Of a DNA stretch of 41,071 nt, positions 1 through 8,308 are shown piece by piece. Under the pieces are notes generated by a model. It saw only the letters and a list, made by a program, of their open reading frames with translations. It was not told the origin of the DNA and searched no databases. Positions within the stretch are counted from its first letter, which is position 1. Every line of letters begins with the position of its first letter. Origin of the DNA: Acidimicrobiaceae bacterium (GTDB lineage Bacteria; Actinomycetota; Acidimicrobiia; Acidimicrobiales; Aldehydirespiratoraceae); the NCBI GenBank assembly GCA_028819505.1, contig JAPPLH010000070.1:51100-92170 (forward strand), written 5' to 3'. The position numbers and the translations under genes are program-made.

Positions 1-120
1 CCTAACTTGTGGGGCCGGCCCAACCCCCCCCCCTGGGGGGGGGGGCGGGGCCCACAAACCACACTCCCCCCCCCGGGGTTGTTAAATCCCCGGGGCCCCC
101 CCCAACGCGGGGGGCCCCGG
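1..120. other. Low-complexity G/C homopolymer edge
   Basis: Runs of C and G (ten C, then about eleven G, further C/G blocks to about 120) with no coding signal. This kind of sequence is typical of a poorly resolved contig end, so bases here should not be trusted and no biological feature is called. Confidence 0.7.
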
Positions 121-122
121 GT

Positions 123-144
123 CCTGAGCGGCGAAGCGCTCAGG
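123..144 (-). terminator. Hairpin, possible terminator
   Basis: Perfect 8-bp inverted repeat CCTGAGCG / CGCTCAGG around a 6-base loop (131-136). The minus-strand stop codon TGA of the small coding fragment at 140-238 lies in one arm, so the hairpin sits where a terminator for leftward transcription would be. There is no U-run, and the neighbouring DNA is low quality. Confidence 0.35.
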
Positions 145-238
145 GTGTTATGTCCTGATCATATTGGCAGGGTGTGACGAGCACGTAGTCGATACCCACC
201 TCCTCCGGAGGGTTCGGCGCCGCAATGAGACTCCATAG
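140..238 (-). pseudogene. Possible C-terminal stub of a lost gene
   Basis: A 32-codon open stretch on the minus strand, opening after a TAG at 239-241 and closing at a TGA inside the hairpin. It has normal GC-rich codon usage and reads like a protein C-terminus (contains EEVGIDYVLVTP). No start codon or family is recognised. It could be chance; it is listed only because stop codon and hairpin coincide. Confidence 0.2.
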
Positions 239-281
239 CTACAGAAGGCCAGCGTCGGGCTTCTAATGGACGAAGCGCCCG

Positions 282-290
282 TTATCCACA
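282..290 (+). other. Single DnaA-box-like 9-mer
   Basis: TTATCCACA matches the bacterial DnaA box consensus exactly. It is isolated: a related but imperfect ATATCCACA lies near 1969 on the other side of the helicase gene, there is no AT-rich unwinding element, and no dnaA/dnaN is nearby. Not evidence of an origin. The rest of 241-458 shows no gene. Confidence 0.3.
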
Positions 291-458
291 GGCACGGTCC
301 AGCACGGCGAAATCGCGAAACGACACGTCAGAGGCACTTTCTGACACAGAGCGAAACAGCCTGACACGGCTCGGAAGCAGCTCATGACCCGAAGGTCAGC
401 ACGGCCGATGACCAACGCGAGCTTCGGATACGCGGCCGAACGCGCAGGCCGTCGAGGG

Positions 459-1817
459 TCAGGCGCCTGTCTTGGCCATCGGCCGCCTGGCGGCAGCGGG
501 CCGTGGTCGCCTGTTGTTGCTCCGCCGGCGCCGGGAGCGGTTCTTCGCTCTCCCACGCTCGGGCTTGCGAGATCGCTGTTTGGCATCCGGGTGTCGCGGC
601 TTGCCATCGGCGCGTCGCGGCTGTGAGTCGACTGCGGGTTGACGGGTTGGATTGGCGGCCACCGCGGGCTCCGTGGGGCGGCTCGCTCCACCGTCGAGCG
701 ACCGGACGGCGTTGAGATCCACATCGGTGAGCGGCTGCTGCAGGTCCAGTTCGCGCTGCATGTGCCGTAGTTCCTTGACCTGACCGGGCTGCACGAGCGA
801 CACCACGACACCGCCTCTGCCGGCCCTTGCGGTGCGCCCCGAGCGATGGAGGTAGGTCTTGTGGTCGCCGGGGGGGTCGTAGTGGATCACAGCGCTCACG
901 CCCTCGACATGGATGCCGCGGGCGGCGACGTCGGTCGCAATCAGCGCTTCCACCCTGCCTGCTGCGAAGGCCTGCAGTGCCCGGGTGCGCTGGTTCTGGC
1001 TCCGGCCCCCGTGGATCGCGGCGGCGCGAACACCGATCCGGTCGAACCGGCGGGCCAGCCGGTCGCAGCCGTGACGGGTCCGGCAGAACACGATCGCCGA
1101 GCCGGCGGCCGACACCACCTCGGCAGCGACCTCGGTGCGTTCGGTGCTGGACACGTTCCAGAACAGATGGTCGGCCGCGACCACGTCGGGCGTCTCCTCA
1201 CCGATCTCATACCGCACCGGGCGATGCTGGTAGTCGCGGGTGAGCGACGCCACATCACCGTCGAGCGTGGCTGAGAACAGCATCGTCTGCGGCTCTGGCG
1301 CGGTCTGGTCGAGCAGGCGCCGCACGGCGGGGATGAACCCCATGTCGGCCATCCGGTCGGCTTCGTCTATGACGATCCTGTCCACTGCGGACAGGCTGAC
1401 CTCACGCTGGTCGATCAGGTCCTCGAGGCGGCCGGGGCACGCCACCAGGATGTCGACGCCTCGGCGCAGCGCCCTGCGCTGGGCGTCGTAGCCCACGCCG
1501 CCGTAGACGACGGCCACACGGACGCCGCCGGCGAATGACCGGATCTCGGTCATGATCTGATCGGCGAGCTCGCGGGTCGGGGCCAGCACCAGCGCCTTGG
1601 GCTTGTGCGGTCCGGCCCGGTCGACGTTGGCCACGAGCGGGATGCCGAAAGCCAGCGTCTTTCCGGACCCGGTGGGGGCGCGGCCGCAGATGTCGTTTCC
1701 GGCCAGGGCGTCGGCCAGGACGGCCGACTGGATCTCGAAGGGCTCGACGATACCGCGCTGCGCGAGGGCGCGGCCTATGTAATCGGGGACGCCCAACTGG
1801 GCGAAGGTGGGGGACAT
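459..1817 (-). CDS. DEAD-box ATP-dependent RNA helicase
   Basis: ATP-driven RNA unwinding enzyme of superfamily 2 (RhlE/DeaD type), probably acting in ribosome assembly or RNA turnover in the cytoplasm. The 452-residue protein shows the full motif set: Q-motif region at about 20-30, Walker A APTGSGKT (47-54), PTREL (80-84), CPGR instead of the usual TPGR (127-130), DEAD (151-154), SAT (182-184), then ARGIHVEG and HRSGRTARAG in the second RecA domain. An Arg/Lys-rich tail of about 60 residues follows and probably binds RNA. The start at 1817 is chosen because GGAG lies about 5 nt upstream; a longer reading by 7 codons would place that ribosome-binding site inside the gene. It reads away from the aminotransferase cluster upstream with a 185-bp gap. 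Confidence 0.95.
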   Translation of the reverse strand: MSPTFAQLGVPDYIGRALAQRGIVEPFEIQSAVLADALAGNDICGRAPTGSGKTLAFGIPLVANVDRAGPHKPKALVLAPTRELADQIMTEIRSFAGGVRVAVVYGGVGYDAQRRALRRGVDILVACPGRLEDLIDQREVSLSAVDRIVIDEADRMADMGFIPAVRRLLDQTAPEPQTMLFSATLDGDVASLTRDYQHRPVRYEIGEETPDVVAADHLFWNVSSTERTEVAAEVVSAAGSAIVFCRTRHGCDRLARRFDRIGVRAAAIHGGRSQNQRTRALQAFAAGRVEALIATDVAARGIHVEGVSAVIHYDPPGDHKTYLHRSGRTARAGRGGVVVSLVQPGQVKELRHMQRELDLQQPLTDVDLNAVRSLDGGASRPTEPAVAANPTRQPAVDSQPRRADGKPRHPDAKQRSRKPERGRAKNRSRRRRSNNRRPRPAAARRPMAKTGA

Positions 1818-2002
1818 ATTTCTCCTTGCCCGCGTCACGCAGGCGAATAACAGGGTTCGGTGGCGCCTCAGGAATCAGGAGGCCTGGCGGATGTCTCGGG
1901 TTTGGTTCACCATGACCGGAAGAACCAACACCCGTCTGCGAACCCGCCAGCCGGACGTCCCGACTGGATATCCACAGGCTAACGGCGCGAACGCCGCGAT
2001 CC

Positions 2003-3460
2003 TCAGCCGGTGCTCCAGAGGCCCTCGCGCTCGAGGCCGGCCATGACTTCTTCGATGCCGGCCCGCAGGGTGTCGACCAGCCAGTCGATCTGGTCGATGG
2101 TCAGCACCAGCGGCGGCGACAGCACGTTGAGGCGTCCTATGGGCCGCACCAGCAGGCCCCGGGCGTCGCAGGCGTCGGAGATGCGCCGGCCGATCTCCAC
2201 CTCCGGCGGGAACATCTCCTTGGTGGCCTTGTCGGCCACGTTCTCCACGCACATCATGAAGCACTTGCCGCGGATGTCGCCGACGATGGGCAGGTCGCTG
2301 AGGGTGCGCAGACGCTCCTCGAAGTAGGGGCCTACCCGGCGCACGTGGCCGCACAGGTCCTCACGCTCGAAGATCTCGATGTTGGCCAGCGCGGCCGCGC
2401 ACGACACCGGGTGCCCCGAGTAGGTGTAGCCGTGGGCGAACTCCGCGCCGGGCGCCTGCGGCACCGAGATCACGTCGTAGATCTCGTCGGAGAGCAGGCT
2501 GGCCGACAGCGGCGCGTAGCCGGACGTGAGTCCCTTGGCGGTGCTGATGATGTCGGGCTGGATGCCGAAGACGTCGTCGCTGGCGAAGAAGTGGCCGAGC
2601 CGGCCGAAGGCGGTGACCACCTCGTCGGAGACGTAGAGGATCCCGAACTCCCGGCAGGCCTCCCGCATCCGGGGCAGGTAGCCGGGGGGCGGCACCAGCA
2701 CCCCGCCGGCGCCCATGATCGGCTCGGCGAAGAAGGCGGCCACGTTCTCGGCGCCCAACTCCTCGACCTTGGCCCTGAACTCGTCGACGAGGTGGTCGGT
2801 GTACTCCTCCGGGGTCATGCCGTCGGACCGCCGGTAGACGTCGGGGCCCTCCACCCGGGTGATGAGCGGCTCGCCGATGATGTCGAAGCCGATGTGGTCG
2901 TAGGCCACCCCGGTGAGCGACATGGCCAGGTAGCTTGAGCCGTGGTAGCCGTTGACTCTGGTGATGACAGTCTTCTTGCCGGGCTGGCCGAGACGGTTGA
3001 AGTAGAAGTGGATGATCCTCACAGCGGTGTCGTTGGCGTCCGACCCGGACAGGCCGAAGAACACATGGTTGAGGTCTCCCGGCGCCAGGGAGGCCAGCTT
3101 GTGGGCCAGGGAGGCGCCCGGCACCGAGGTGGTGTTGGTGAACGGCGAGTAGTAGGCCAGCTTGCGGGCCTGCTCGGCCATGGCGTCGGCGATCTCGGCC
3201 CGGCCGTAGCCGGCGTTGACGCACCACAGCCCGCCCTGGGCGTCGAGGTAGCGCTTGCCGTCGGAGTCGTAGACGTAGGCGCCCTCGGACTCGGCCATCA
3301 CCAGGGCGCCCTCGTCCCCCCAGACGGCGAAGTCGGTGAAGGGGTGGATGTAGTGGTCCACGTCCTTGCGCCACAGGTCGGCGGTGTCGTAGGAGTCGAA
3401 CCGGCTGGGCGCGGACTGCACCACCGCTGGAGCGCTGTCAGGGAACATCGTCTCGGTCAT
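2003..3460 (-). CDS. Class III omega-aminotransferase (taurine/diamine-pyruvate type)
   Basis: PLP-dependent transaminase of fold type I, subgroup III, moving an amino group from an omega-amine to pyruvate or a similar acceptor. The 485 residues align well by eye with putrescine-pyruvate and taurine-pyruvate aminotransferases: GLWCVNAGYGR early on, GSDANDTAVR, NGYHGSS, AAFFAEPIMGAGG, the PLP aspartate in SDEVVTAFGR, and the Schiff-base lysine in STAKGLTSGYAPLS. Length is normal. Start ATG at 3460 has AGGAG about 5 nt upstream. It lies 70 bp downstream of the LLM oxidoreductase on the same strand, so the two may be cotranscribed. The exact amine substrate cannot be read from sequence; the neighbouring YeiH-type transporter makes a sulfonate such as taurine one possibility. 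Confidence 0.9.
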   Translation of the reverse strand: MTETMFPDSAPAVVQSAPSRFDSYDTADLWRKDVDHYIHPFTDFAVWGDEGALVMAESEGAYVYDSDGKRYLDAQGGLWCVNAGYGRAEIADAMAEQARKLAYYSPFTNTTSVPGASLAHKLASLAPGDLNHVFFGLSGSDANDTAVRIIHFYFNRLGQPGKKTVITRVNGYHGSSYLAMSLTGVAYDHIGFDIIGEPLITRVEGPDVYRRSDGMTPEEYTDHLVDEFRAKVEELGAENVAAFFAEPIMGAGGVLVPPPGYLPRMREACREFGILYVSDEVVTAFGRLGHFFASDDVFGIQPDIISTAKGLTSGYAPLSASLLSDEIYDVISVPQAPGAEFAHGYTYSGHPVSCAAALANIEIFEREDLCGHVRRVGPYFEERLRTLSDLPIVGDIRGKCFMMCVENVADKATKEMFPPEVEIGRRISDACDARGLLVRPIGRLNVLSPPLVLTIDQIDWLVDTLRAGIEEVMAGLEREGLWSTG

Positions 3461-3530
3461 CGCTCTCCTCTCGGGCCTCTCAGTCCCCGCCGGACGCTAG
3501 CGCGGTGATCGACGCTGAGGCCCGCCGGCG

Positions 3531-4457
3531 TCAGAGTGCGGCCACGACCTCGGACATGAAGCGCTCGGCAACCTCGGGGGCCTCGTCGGGTGCGAGGTTG
3601 AAGTCGGGGACGATCAACTCGTCGGTGCCGGCCGCCGCGTAGGCGGCCACCTGCTCGACCAGCTGTTCCGGGATGCCCACCAGCTCGGGGCGCCCCGACG
3701 CTCCGACCTGCAGACGGGCCGCCTCGGCCTCCGAGTCGCACATGCGCAGGATGACCGCCGCAGAGCGGGCGATGGTGGCCGGATCCCGGTCCTGGGCCTC
3801 GCAGAGCCGATCGATGAGGGCGTTGAAGTACCGCATGTCGGCCACCGTGCACCAGCCGTTCCACTCGTGGCCCCAGCGCACCATGGTCGGGATGGTGCGG
3901 CGCTCGCCCCTGCCTCCGATCATGATGGGCAGCGGATCCTGCAGCGGCTTCGGCGTCAACGGCGCGCCCTGCAGGCGGTAGTGGGCGCCGTCGAAGTCGG
4001 TGCGCTCGTTGGCGAACAGGCTGGTGATCACCTCGCACGCCTCCTCCAGCATGTCGGCCCGGGACCGCACCGTCCCGAACTCAAGGCCGTAGCGGCGATG
4101 CTCGTTCTCCTGCCAGCCGGCGCCGAGACCGAGCACGAGACGGCCCCCGCTGACGTGGTCGACGGTGGCCGCCTGCTTGGCCAGCACCGCCGGGTGGCGG
4201 TAGGTGTTGCCGGTGACCATCGCCCCGAGACGCACCCGGGGCACAGCCGCGGCGAGGGCGCCCAGCAGGGTCCAGCACTCGTGGGTGGGCAGCAACTCGG
4301 GCTCCACTCCGGGCGGCTCGTGGCCGTAGCCCCCCTCGGGCGGCATGAAGTGGTCGGGCAGCCACAGGCCGTCCCAGCCGCTCGCTTCGGCGGCTTGGCT
4401 CACAGCCAGTATCTGATCCCACCGGTGGGCGCTCGACGGCCAGAATCCGAATCGCAT
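3531..4457 (-). CDS. LLM-class F420-dependent oxidoreductase
   Basis: Luciferase-like TIM-barrel oxidoreductase, 308 residues, of the group usually annotated as F420-dependent. Diagnostic stretches are the N-terminal FGFWPSSAHRWDQ, WDGLWLPDHF, VRLGAMVTGNTYRHPAVLAK, the signature VSGGRLVLGLGAGW, and PIMIGGRGERR. Cofactor could be F420 or FMN; the family allows both and no cofactor genes are present to decide. It starts 12 nt after the VOC gene stop on the same strand and precedes the aminotransferase, so VOC, LLM and aminotransferase probably form one transcript. No strong Shine-Dalgarno is visible (GAAAG only), which suggests translational coupling to the VOC gene. Confidence 0.88.
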   Translation of the reverse strand: MRFGFWPSSAHRWDQILAVSQAAEASGWDGLWLPDHFMPPEGGYGHEPPGVEPELLPTHECWTLLGALAAAVPRVRLGAMVTGNTYRHPAVLAKQAATVDHVSGGRLVLGLGAGWQENEHRRYGLEFGTVRSRADMLEEACEVITSLFANERTDFDGAHYRLQGAPLTPKPLQDPLPIMIGGRGERRTIPTMVRWGHEWNGWCTVADMRYFNALIDRLCEAQDRDPATIARSAAVILRMCDSEAEAARLQVGASGRPELVGIPEQLVEQVAAYAAAGTDELIVPDFNLAPDEAPEVAERFMSEVVAAL

Positions 4458-4469
4458 AGATCGACTTTC

Positions 4470-4832
4470 TTACTGGGCCACGACCTCGAAGAGGATGATC
4501 CTCAGGCCGTCGGGTCCTGCAACTTCGAGGCTCTTGTGGCCCCAGGGCTGCAACTCTGGCGGCCGCACGATGGTGGCACCCGCCGAGACCAGCCGAGCGT
4601 GCTCGGCGTCGGCGTCGGTGATCTCCCATGACACCGAGACGCCCGTCACTCCGGGCGTGTCCCATCCGGCGCCGTCCTCGATGACCTCGATGCGGCCGGC
4701 GGCGGCCAGCAGGATGGTCCCCCTGAAGATCTCGCCGAAGGACCGCTCCACCTCCAGGCCCATCACGTCGGTGAAGAACCCCACGGTTGCGTCGTAGTCG
4801 TTGGCGACGAAGATGACCCTGAACTCAGCCAT
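4470..4832 (-). CDS. VOC-superfamily (glyoxalase/bleomycin-resistance fold) protein
   Basis: Small 120-residue vicinal-oxygen-chelate protein with one beta-alpha-beta-beta-beta pair: FFTDVMGLEVERSF near 19-32, a central SVSWEI strand, and the closing PDGLRIILFEV. The usual first metal ligand near the N-terminus is not a histidine here (MAEFRVIFVAND), so it may bind a ligand rather than catalyse. First gene of a leftward set with the LLM oxidoreductase. It appears leaderless: a TAGGGT box ends 6 nt before the ATG and no ribosome-binding site is present. Substrate unknown. Confidence 0.8.
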   Translation of the reverse strand: MAEFRVIFVANDYDATVGFFTDVMGLEVERSFGEIFRGTILLAAAGRIEVIEDGAGWDTPGVTGVSVSWEITDADAEHARLVSAGATIVRPPELQPWGHKSLEVAGPDGLRIILFEVVAQ

Positions 4833-4891
4833 GGTCCGACCCTACCGCTGTTGAACCGCCGGCTATCTGCTCAGCCTCTAGGTTGGCATCC
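4833..4891. promoter_or_regulatory. Divergent promoter region, leaderless type
   Basis: Only 59 bp separate two divergent starts. Leftward: TAGGGT (complement of 4839-4844) is followed by 6 nt and the ATG of the VOC gene. Rightward: TAGGTT (4879-4884) is followed by 7 nt and GTG 4892 of the transporter. Neither start has a Shine-Dalgarno. A -10 box this close to the start implies transcription beginning at or next to the start codon. Confidence 0.55.
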
Positions 4892-6178
4892 GTGGCGAGG
4901 GCAAGAGCAGGCGAACTGCTGCGCTCCGAGGACTGGGTCTCGGTGTGGCTGGGTGCGGTACTGATCATTCTGGTTCTGGTCGGCGTGCGGCCAGAGGCTG
5001 CCGGCCTGTCCTGCAGCGACGGACTCGACGGGCTGTTCGGAGCCGGCAGCCTGGCCACCACGTTCGGGGTTGGGGCCGCGCTGGGTGTGCTGTGCCTGAT
5101 CGGCGTCCGTCTGATGGAGGGCGCGGTGCGGGGCTTCGCGGTGGCCTTCGGTGCCGTGTTCGTGTTGGCCTGGGCGGCCCGGGCCATCGCGTGCAACTCC
5201 ACGCTCAGCGAGCGCGGCGTCAGCTACGCGATCACCGCGCTGGCCCTCGGCCTATTCGTCTCCAACGTGCTGGGAGTGCCCGGCTGGCTCCGGGGCGCCA
5301 TCCGGACCGAGTACTACATCAAGACCGGGCTGGTGATCCTGGGAACGAACGTCCTGTTCGGTCAGGTGCTGGAGGCCGGCATGTACGGCATGGTGCAGGC
5401 GGCTGGGGTCATCGCCGTCATCTGGTACCTGTGCTTCTGGCTCTCTCGCAAGCTCCGGGTCGACGAGGAGTTCTCGGCCATGATGGCGACGGCGGTGTCG
5501 ATCTGCGGGGTGTCAGCCGCCATCGCGGCCTGCGGCGCCATCTCCGGGGACCGCAAGAAGCTCTCCTACGTCACGTCGCTCGTGCTGGTGGTGGCGGCCC
5601 CGATGATGATCCTGATGCCGCTGGCCGTCGACTGGCTCGACCTCTCCGACATCGTCGGCGGCGCCTGGATCGGCGGCACCATCGACACCACCGGCGCAGT
5701 GGTGGTAGCCGGGGAGAGCATCGGCGACTCAGCCACCAACGCGGCCACCATCGTCAAGCTCTCCCAGAACGCCCTGCTCGGGGTGGCCGCCTTCGCGCTG
5801 TCGGTCTGGTGGACCGTGCGGGGTGGTGCCGGCGGCGCTGACAACGCCGAACGGCCGGAGGTGTCGGCTGCGGTGATCTGGGAGCGCTTCCCCAAGTTCG
5901 TGCTCGGCTTCCTGGCGACCTCGCTGTTGTTCTCCTTCGTGCTCACCGACGGGCTGGTGGACGCCACTGGAAGCCTCCTCAAGGGCCTGAGGACATGGCT
6001 GTTCGCGCTGGCCTTCGTCTGCATCGGGCTGGAGACCCGGCTGCGCGACCTGCTGTCCATGGAAGGCGGCCGGCCCGCTGCCGCGTTCGTGGTCGCGCAG
6101 GCCGCCAACGTACTCTGGACGCTGCTGCTGGCCTGGGTGCTGTTCGGCGGCTCGATTTTCGGCGTGCCTGACCTCTAG
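4892..6178 (+). CDS. YeiH/UPF0324 family transporter (putative sulfate exporter)
   Basis: Polytopic membrane protein, 428 residues from GTG 4892, with about ten hydrophobic segments. It carries the signature of the YeiH family (often annotated 'putative sulfate exporter'): TEYYIKTGLVILGTNVLFG, MMATAVSICGVSAAIAACGA, the conserved GGTIDTTGAVVVAG and ATIVKLSQNALLG. GTG 4892 is preferred over an in-frame TTG at 4883 because a TAGGTT box sits 7 nt before it. Family members have been linked to sulfate or sulfite release in sulfonate degradation, but function is poorly tested. The divergent neighbour cluster includes a taurine-type aminotransferase, a suggestive but unproven pairing. Confidence 0.85.
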   Translation: MARARAGELLRSEDWVSVWLGAVLIILVLVGVRPEAAGLSCSDGLDGLFGAGSLATTFGVGAALGVLCLIGVRLMEGAVRGFAVAFGAVFVLAWAARAIACNSTLSERGVSYAITALALGLFVSNVLGVPGWLRGAIRTEYYIKTGLVILGTNVLFGQVLEAGMYGMVQAAGVIAVIWYLCFWLSRKLRVDEEFSAMMATAVSICGVSAAIAACGAISGDRKKLSYVTSLVLVVAAPMMILMPLAVDWLDLSDIVGGAWIGGTIDTTGAVVVAGESIGDSATNAATIVKLSQNALLGVAAFALSVWWTVRGGAGGADNAERPEVSAAVIWERFPKFVLGFLATSLLFSFVLTDGLVDATGSLLKGLRTWLFALAFVCIGLETRLRDLLSMEGGRPAAAFVVAQAANVLWTLLLAWVLFGGSIFGVPDL

Positions 6179-6204
6179 CGGTCGGGCGGTCGCCCGTCCG
6201 CCGG

Positions 6205-6360
6205 CTACAGCACGGGGAACTTTGCCTTGTCGGGGAGGCCGGAGCGGGCGGTGATGGCTTCGCCTGCGGCTTGTCGGCGCCCGTAGAAGGTGTCCTCGTC
6301 GATGGTGGTCATGCGGCCGGCGTCGACGACCTTGGCCCCGTCCACGAACACGGTGTGCAT
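6205..6360 (-). pseudogene. C-terminal stub of an amidohydrolase
   Basis: Minus-strand fragment of about 50 residues, HTVFVDGAKVVDAGRMTTID followed by a helix rich in Arg and Ala, then a stop at 6205. This is the C-terminal beta-sandwich return and final helix typical of cytosine-deaminase/chlorohydrolase-type amidohydrolases. The remaining ~400 residues are missing. The homology stops near 6360, just where composition turns AT-rich and the promoter region of the ATPase at 6470 begins, so the stub marks an insertion or deletion junction. Confidence 0.6.
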
Positions 6361-6469
6361 AAGGAGCATCCCGCGAACTATCAGACATGGCTCCTGATGT
6401 TTGTAGTTTGCCATCTAACATTCACAGTGAATATGCTATTTCTCAAATAACAAATATGAGAGGCATGGC
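6361..6469 (+). promoter_or_regulatory. AT-rich upstream region of ATPase gene with shared element
   Basis: About 110 bp distinctly richer in A/T than the surroundings. It contains CATGGCT, then TGCCATCTAACATTCAC at 6409-6425, closely matching CATGGCT and TGCCATCTAAGTTCAC upstream of the second DUF4143 ATPase (19938-19969). It also contains TTCAC-A-GTGAA, a short palindrome at 6421-6431. A GAGAGG ribosome-binding site lies at 6458-6463. The shared element points to common control or a common origin of the two ATPase loci. Confidence 0.5.
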
Positions 6470-7963
6470 GTGATGGTTGAATGGCAGCCACAACCCAGCG
6501 ATTACCACAGAGTCTTCACCGAACAGAACCCCTGGTGGTCGTCCGGGACTGTGCCCCCGGCGCTCGCGCCCGGCACCGAGCGATCCCTGGCCCAAGTGTT
6601 GTGGCAGCGGCTCCTCCACAACGAGCCCCGCAGGCATCAGGTGATCCTGGGCCCCCGTCGGGTCGGCAAGACGACCGTGCTGTACCAGACCGTACGACAT
6701 CTGATCGCCAAGGGTGTCGACCCGCGCCGGATCTGGTGGCTTCGCATGGACCATCCCCTGCTGTTGCCTGCCAGCCTCGGCGACCTCGTGCGGCCAGTGC
6801 TCGACACCTCGAGAGCCACGGAAGAGAACCCGGTGTTCTTGATGCTCGACGAGGTCGTGTACGCCGAGGACTGGGACCGGTGGCTCAAGACCTTCTACGA
6901 CGAGCGCTGGCCGGTGCAGATCGCAGCCACTTCCAGCAGCACCGCGGCCCTCCTCAAGCAGCGCCGCGAGAGCGGGGTGGGCCGGTGGGAGGAACATCAT
7001 CTGCTGCCTTGCCGACTCGACGAGTCCTGCGGGCTGCTCAGGTGGCCCCATGCTGTGGAGGCCTCAGCCACGCTTGACGCCACCCTGGCCACTCTGCTCG
7101 CAGGACACCAAGCCGACCCCGCTCTTCAGGAGCTTCGGACACACCTGCTGCTGGTAGGCGGCTTCCCCGAGTTGCTGGTGCGGCCATTCACCAAGGCGCC
7201 CGCTCCCCCCTCAGGAGACGACATCGCCAACCAAGTCCTCGAATCTCAACGCGTGCTTAGAAGTGATGCGGTGGAGCGGGCCGTCTACAAGGACATCCCC
7301 CAGGCGGCCGGCGTCGACAACCCGATGATGCTCGAGCGGCTGCTGTACGTGCTCGCCGGTCAGGTGACCGGCCTCCTCTCACCGACCAACATCGGCCAGC
7401 AGTTGGGCGTCCAGCAGCCCACGTTCGACCGGTACCTGTCGTACCTGGAGCAGGCCTACCTGGTGTTCACGCTGACGAACTACTCGGGCTCCGAGTCGGC
7501 GGTCCAGCGGCGCGGCCGCAAGCTGTACTTTGTGGACAGCGCAGTCCGCAACGCCGCGCTGCATCGCGGCCTCGCTCCCCTCAACGATCCTGTCGAGCAG
7601 GGCACCTTGCTGGAGAACCTCGTAGCTGCGACGGTCAACACCCTCGCCGCGCACGCAGGGGTGCGCCTTCACCACTGGCGGGACGGCGATAGCGAGGTCG
7701 ACCTCATCTACGACGATCCCCGGCAGCCGCTCGCCTTCGAGATCGCATCATCGCCGAACCACAGCGTTCTCGGCCTCGAGGCGCTAGTCGAACGCAACTA
7801 CCGCTTCCATGGCCATAGCTACCTCGTGGCGCCACAGGCTGCGGTCATCCACCCCGCAGAGGACAGGAGAGGCATCGGCATGCTGCCCCTCGACACGTTC
7901 CTGCTAGCCGTCGGCGCCCAGGCCCACCGAGCCATGCTCGCCCGCCTCGGCGTGCCCTCCTGA
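6470..7963 (+). CDS. AAA ATPase with DUF4143 domain
   Basis: ATPase of the AAA_14/DUF4143 type, about 497 residues, of unknown biological role; the family is widespread, patchily distributed and often mobile. Walker A is GPRRVGKTT near 60-70, Walker B is VFLMLDEV near 124-131. The C-terminal DUF4143 part contains LENLVAATVNTL, then SEVDLIY and AFEIASS, the region that in many relatives resembles a PD-(D/E)xK nuclease core; here the terminal ExK reads EIA, so the nuclease-like lysine is missing. Start is GTG 6470 or the adjacent ATG 6473, both served by GAGAGG. It is flanked by a truncated amidohydrolase on the left and gene-free DNA on the right, consistent with a transferred single-gene cassette. 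A paralogue lies at 20016. Confidence 0.85.
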   Translation: MMVEWQPQPSDYHRVFTEQNPWWSSGTVPPALAPGTERSLAQVLWQRLLHNEPRRHQVILGPRRVGKTTVLYQTVRHLIAKGVDPRRIWWLRMDHPLLLPASLGDLVRPVLDTSRATEENPVFLMLDEVVYAEDWDRWLKTFYDERWPVQIAATSSSTAALLKQRRESGVGRWEEHHLLPCRLDESCGLLRWPHAVEASATLDATLATLLAGHQADPALQELRTHLLLVGGFPELLVRPFTKAPAPPSGDDIANQVLESQRVLRSDAVERAVYKDIPQAAGVDNPMMLERLLYVLAGQVTGLLSPTNIGQQLGVQQPTFDRYLSYLEQAYLVFTLTNYSGSESAVQRRGRKLYFVDSAVRNAALHRGLAPLNDPVEQGTLLENLVAATVNTLAAHAGVRLHHWRDGDSEVDLIYDDPRQPLAFEIASSPNHSVLGLEALVERNYRFHGHSYLVAPQAAVIHPAEDRRGIGMLPLDTFLLAVGAQAHRAMLARLGVPS

Positions 7964-8304
7964 GTCGCGTTCGTCCGGCATCGAGTGTTCGCCGCAGCAG
8001 TGGCGAGGAGGCAGGCGGCCGGGCGGGCGGTTGCCGCGAACGAACCTGGCCCGGTCGGCCCTGGTGATGCGCAGGAACACGGTGTTGAGGCGCGAACCGC
8101 CCCAGTGGCCCGCCCGTGCGGTCGGTGGCCGGGGGGACTCCCATGCAGTAGCGTTTGCTGCTCAAGGAGGCGCCCGCGCTGTCGATCGTGGAGGCGCGCC
8201 CCGATGCACCGCAACCCCGATGGGCCTGCATCTGCCTGATCAAGGACCCCGACCGCAGCACAGAGACTTGGCCGGTCGCTCAACCAAACCCGCGAAGCAC
8301 CCTG
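7964..8304. other. Gene-free convergent interval carrying a repeat
   Basis: No convincing coding sequence on either strand between the convergent ATPase and FGGY kinase genes. Its only recognised content is the repeat copy at 8263-8308. Confidence 0.5.
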
Positions 8305-8308
8305 CTAG
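8263..8308 (+). repeat. Degenerate copy of the nucleotidyltransferase-HEPN promoter repeat
   Basis: This stretch matches 22664-22707; positions 8274-8295 are identical over 22 bp to 22675-22696, and the flanking GAGACT and CTAG are also shared. In the other copy the repeat ends in a TAGCGT box 7 nt before a start codon. Here that position reads TAGACG, the final T is lost and no gene follows, so this looks like an orphan remnant. Confidence 0.6.

Noticed and set aside
282-290. Replication origin suggested by a perfect DnaA box
   Set aside because: Only one box, no cluster, no AT-rich element and no dnaA/dnaN nearby.
8040-8262. Possible short coding frames on both strands between ATPase 1 and the FGGY kinase
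   Set aside because: No motif, no ribosome-binding site and no promoter; Arg/Pro-rich compositions as expected by chance at this GC content.
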